From CAWKOH01 sp963851245 (lineage in GTDB: Bacteria > Actinomycetota > Acidimicrobiia > Acidimicrobiales > Palsa-688), in assembly GCA_963851245.1 (NCBI GenBank), contig CAWKOH010000004.1, forward strand, positions 372,001 to 436,000: a stretch of 64,000 bases of DNA. The letters run 5' to 3'. The notes beneath the pieces are model-generated. The model did no database searches. It was not told the DNA's origin and saw only the letters and a program-made list of their open reading frames with translations. Position numbers and translations under genes: made by a program. Of the stretch, positions 61,735 to 64,000 are shown piece by piece (within the stretch, counting starts at the first letter, position 1; the number at the start of each line of letters is the position of its first letter).

Positions 61735-63134
61735 TGGGACGTCTGGTAGGCCGCCTGCTGGCCAGCGTGCGGGTGCGGGTGACGGCGACGGCGGTTCTGG
61801 CTGTGGCCTGCGCCCTCGGCGCCGCCGCCTTCTTCCTGGAGGGAGGCCTGCAGCACGATCGCCAGCGGATCCTCATGGGCACGGCGCAGCAGCAGGCCGT
61901 CGAAGTCGCGGACTTCAACCCTCAGATGTCCCTTCCGCTGGTCTTGCCCGTCGATTCAACTCTCCAGTCCGGCCTCGTGCAGGTCCTTCGGAACGGGAAA
62001 CTGCTCGGTGAGAGCCGTCCACTGGCGATCGAGAAGTTGCCGCCGCTGTGGTTGCCCGGTGACCCCCAGGTACGGCAGAATTCGTACGTCTTCTCCGGTC
62101 AGGCCCAGGACGTCCACGTGGTCGCCGTGCCGGTCACAACCGGGAGCAGGGTCCGGGCGACCGTGGTCGTCGTGACCTCGCTCGACCAGTACGACAGCAG
62201 CCTGGCCGACGTCCGCAAGATCCTCGAGGTCGGGATGCCGATCCTTCTCGCAGTCGTCGGGATCATCTGCTGGGCCATCGTCGGGCGGGCTCTCCGGCCC
62301 ATCGAGGCCCTGCGCCGGGAGGTGACCGAGATAGCCACCAGCCCCGGCCCGCTCCGGATCGCCGATCCCGGCACGGGTGACGAGGTGGGGCGCCTGGCCC
62401 GCACCCTCAACTCCATGCTGGACCGCATAGAAGCCGCTTCGGCCCGGGAGCGACGTTTCGTGTCCGACGCTTCGCACGAGTTGCGTTCGCCGATCGCCAA
62501 CATCCGGACCGAGATCGAGGTGGCGCTCCACCATCCCGAGTTCGCCGACTGGCCGTGTGTCGCCCAGGACGTGCTCACCGAGAACGATCGCATGGGCCGC
62601 CTGGTCCAGGAGTTGCTCCTTCTGGCCCGGGCTGACGAGGGCAGCCTCTTGCCTTCGCGCGGCGCGACCGACCTCGGCGCGGCGGCCGAGGGGGCGGACA
62701 CCGGTGTCGCCGCGGGCGGGCCTCAGATCTCCGTCTCCACCGTGGTGGCGCCCGTCGCGGTCCCGCCGATCTACCTGGAGCGCATCGTGGCGAACCTGGT
62801 CGGCAACGCCAGGCGTTTCGCCACCTCTCGCATCGACGTGACGGTGACGCGGGAAGGGCCGTACGCGGTTCTCCGGGTCCGCGACGACGGGCCCGGCATT
62901 CCGCCGGCCGAGAGGGACCGCATTTTCGAGCGCTTCGTGCGGTTGGACGAGGCCCGCGATCGAGGCGACGGTGGGTTCGGGCTGGGCCTGGCGATCGTGG
63001 CCGACCTGTGCCGCGGCTACGCCGGCCACATCGAGGTGGGTGACGCCGCCCCGGGAGCGGTCTTCACGCTCCGCTTCCCACTGGTGCACGGTGTGCGGTT
63101 GAAGCGCCGGCTCAAGCATCCGGCCCCGGCGTGA
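61734..63134 (+). CDS. Sensor histidine kinase
   Basis: A 466-residue membrane kinase. The first transmembrane segment is near 17-36 (VTATAVLAVACALGAAAFFL) and the second near 175-195 (ILEVGMPILLAVVGIICWAI), separated by a roughly 130-residue sensor domain. HAMP and the H-box SDASHELRSPIANIRTEIEV follow, then the N-box RIVANLVGNARRFATS, the G1 box VRDDGPGIPPAERDRIFERF and G2 GFGLGLAIVADL. All kinase motifs are intact. ATG 61734 overlaps the response-regulator stop. The signal it senses is not evident. Confidence 0.94.
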   Translation: MGRLVGRLLASVRVRVTATAVLAVACALGAAAFFLEGGLQHDRQRILMGTAQQQAVEVADFNPQMSLPLVLPVDSTLQSGLVQVLRNGKLLGESRPLAIEKLPPLWLPGDPQVRQNSYVFSGQAQDVHVVAVPVTTGSRVRATVVVVTSLDQYDSSLADVRKILEVGMPILLAVVGIICWAIVGRALRPIEALRREVTEIATSPGPLRIADPGTGDEVGRLARTLNSMLDRIEAASARERRFVSDASHELRSPIANIRTEIEVALHHPEFADWPCVAQDVLTENDRMGRLVQELLLLARADEGSLLPSRGATDLGAAAEGADTGVAAGGPQISVSTVVAPVAVPPIYLERIVANLVGNARRFATSRIDVTVTREGPYAVLRVRDDGPGIPPAERDRIFERFVRLDEARDRGDGGFGLGLAIVADLCRGYAGHIEVGDAAPGAVFTLRFPLVHGVRLKRRLKHPAPA

Positions 63135-63309
63135 CACCCCCGCCAGGCGAAGCGGCGAGCCGGCCGGACGTCACATGAGTGAGACGGCTGACGCGCCGCA
63201 GCTGATGCCGTTGGCCGCCCTCCTCGCGTGCAGGCTGTCGAGGCCACCACCGAAGCTGGTGATGACGCTCGGGTACGCCGGAGGCGGGTAAGGATCGGGG
63301 CGACTTCTC

Positions 63310-63600
63310 TCAGGTCCCGATCATGGAGGTCCCGAACTGAACCGCGACCCACTCGGGGCAATTGGGGGACCAGATGCCGATCCGGTCGCCCTTTTTCACA
63401 CCCTTGGCGAGGAGGGCCCCGGCGACCTGCTCGACCCAAGTGTTCAGCTCGGCATAGGTCCAGCGCCGGCCGGATGGGTAGTCGACCAGGGCCGCGTGCT
63501 CCGGTAGGCGGCCGACGGTGGCGGCGAAATTGGCTCCGATCGTCTCCCCCAGCAGCGGGGCATCCGAAGCGCCGTGGGCGTACGACAATCCGGGAGTCAC
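63310..63600 (-). pseudogene. Acyl-CoA synthetase (AMP-binding) N-terminal remnant
   Basis: From GTG 63600 the frame reads VTPGLSYAHGASDAPLLGET, then IGANFAATVGRLPEHAALVD, RWTYAELNTWVEQVAGALLA and KGDRIGIWSPNCPEWVAVQF, the first ~95 residues of an acyl-CoA synthetase. It ends at a TGA (63310-63312) just where the normal protein continues to the A-motifs. No continuation is found in other frames down to the histidine kinase, so about 450 residues are missing. It joins in frame to the sequence upstream, because the intergenic stretch has no stop. Confidence 0.7.
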
Positions 63601-63633
63601 GCGTGGTACGGTACCCGCGCCGATTGAGCCGAT

Positions 63634-64000
63634 TAAGGCCGATAAAGCGGTGGGCAGTCCGGCCGGGCCGTCGAGAGCGACTATCCCCGAGTCGGTGCCG
63701 ACCAGCAGGAGCCCGAGGGCGGCGGCCGGTGACGCGAAGTTGGGCACGGAACCCCCGACACTGATTTCCTGCTCCACCGTTCCGGTCGTCGGGTCGAGGG
63801 CCTGCAAGGTCCCGCCGGGGTAGGTGATAGCCCAGAGCACGCCGTCGACCAGGATCGGGGTCGAGTTGGCCGCGCCCGAGCGCCATCCGGTCGTCAGGGA
63901 GGACAGCCGAATCTGCTGGATTCCGCCTCCCCGGCACGGAACATACAGACTGTCGGTAGCGGTGTCGTAGGCCTCCCCGCCGTCGGGATTGCTGCCGCAG
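63634..64000 (-). CDS. PQQ/beta-propeller repeat protein, C-terminal part (partial)
   Basis: The frame entering from the window edge has propeller-type repeats: AYDTATDSLYVPCRGGGIQQ, GVLWAITYPGGTLQALDPTT, EISVGGSVPNFASPAAALGL and LLVGTDSGIVALDGPAGLP. The WAI / LQALDPTTG and VGT / IVALD pattern is that of PQQ-binding-like (YncE or BamB-like) beta-propellers, often extracytoplasmic. The likely end is the TAA in a shifted frame near 63634, but as assembled the frame runs on into the acyl-CoA synthetase remnant. The rest of the gene lies beyond 64000. Confidence 0.65.

Noticed and set aside
63178..63294. A 38-codon plus-strand ORF after the histidine kinase.
   Set aside because: No ribosome site, no recognisable family, and composition typical of chance frames.

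Overview
The window reads as a very GC-rich actinobacterial chromosome segment. An affiliation near Acidimicrobiia or the mycolata-type degraders is an inference from gene content: a fused F420 cofactor synthase (FbiC), an LLM-class F420-type oxidoreductase, a PIG-L deacetylase of the mycothiol type, a KstR-like TetR regulator, many CaiB/BaiF CoA-transferases, an RskA-like anti-sigma factor and frequent GTG starts. No rRNA, tRNA, CRISPR array or insertion sequence was found. The taxon cannot be fixed from this sequence alone.

Layout. (1) 1-6.8 kb: an aerobic CO dehydrogenase cluster on the minus strand in the order coxM-coxS-coxL-xdhC(YHS)-moxR, with a divergent LysR gene. The large subunit carries the form I cysteine motif AYACSFR. 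Every gene here is broken by small indels, although the protein motifs are intact. (2) 6.8-11.9 kb: a DUF5134 membrane protein, a RidA/tryptophan 2,3-dioxygenase pair, a phosphotriesterase-like hydrolase with an acyl-CoA dehydrogenase, then a scar of three gene remnants. (3) 11.9-15.8 kb: a PIG-L deacetylase coupled to a GH38 alpha-mannosidase. (4) 15.9-40.5 kb: a large lipid/steroid-like catabolic island. It holds two thiolase-fold proteins with degenerate active sites, two DUF35 proteins with a 22-codon ORF between them, an LLM oxidoreductase, a KstR-like repressor, four CaiB/BaiF genes (two of them tandem fusions), a CYP125-like P450, enoyl-CoA hydratases, acyl-CoA dehydrogenases, a TesB thioesterase, a nitronate-monooxygenase-like enzyme and reductases. 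Four promoters in it carry copies of a KstR-type 14-bp palindrome. (5) 40.5-50.3 kb: FbiC, a MOSC protein, a GH15 trehalase/glucoamylase-like enzyme, an MMPL transporter with a divergent TetR gene, and SurE. (6) 50.3-64 kb: an MFS remnant, an ECF sigma/anti-sigma pair, cell-envelope glycosyltransferase-like membrane proteins, small housekeeping-type proteins, a serine hydrolase, an aminoglycoside-phosphotransferase-like kinase with a DUF6285 partner, a two-component system and truncated genes at the edge.

How it fits together (inference): the organism could gain energy from trace CO while degrading steroid- or isoprenoid-like substrates. CoA activation would be by CoA-transferases, terminal hydroxylation by the P450, racemisation by the AMACR-like enzyme, beta-oxidation by ACAD/ECH, and side-chain cleavage by a DUF35/thiolase-fold aldolase pair, all under a KstR-like repressor. 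FbiC would supply F420 for the LLM enzyme.

Caution: indels are concentrated in the first 11 kb and recur at 49-51 kb. They sit between perfectly conserved blocks, so uncorrected sequencing errors are more likely than decay for most of them. Coordinates of such genes span the whole reconstructed gene.
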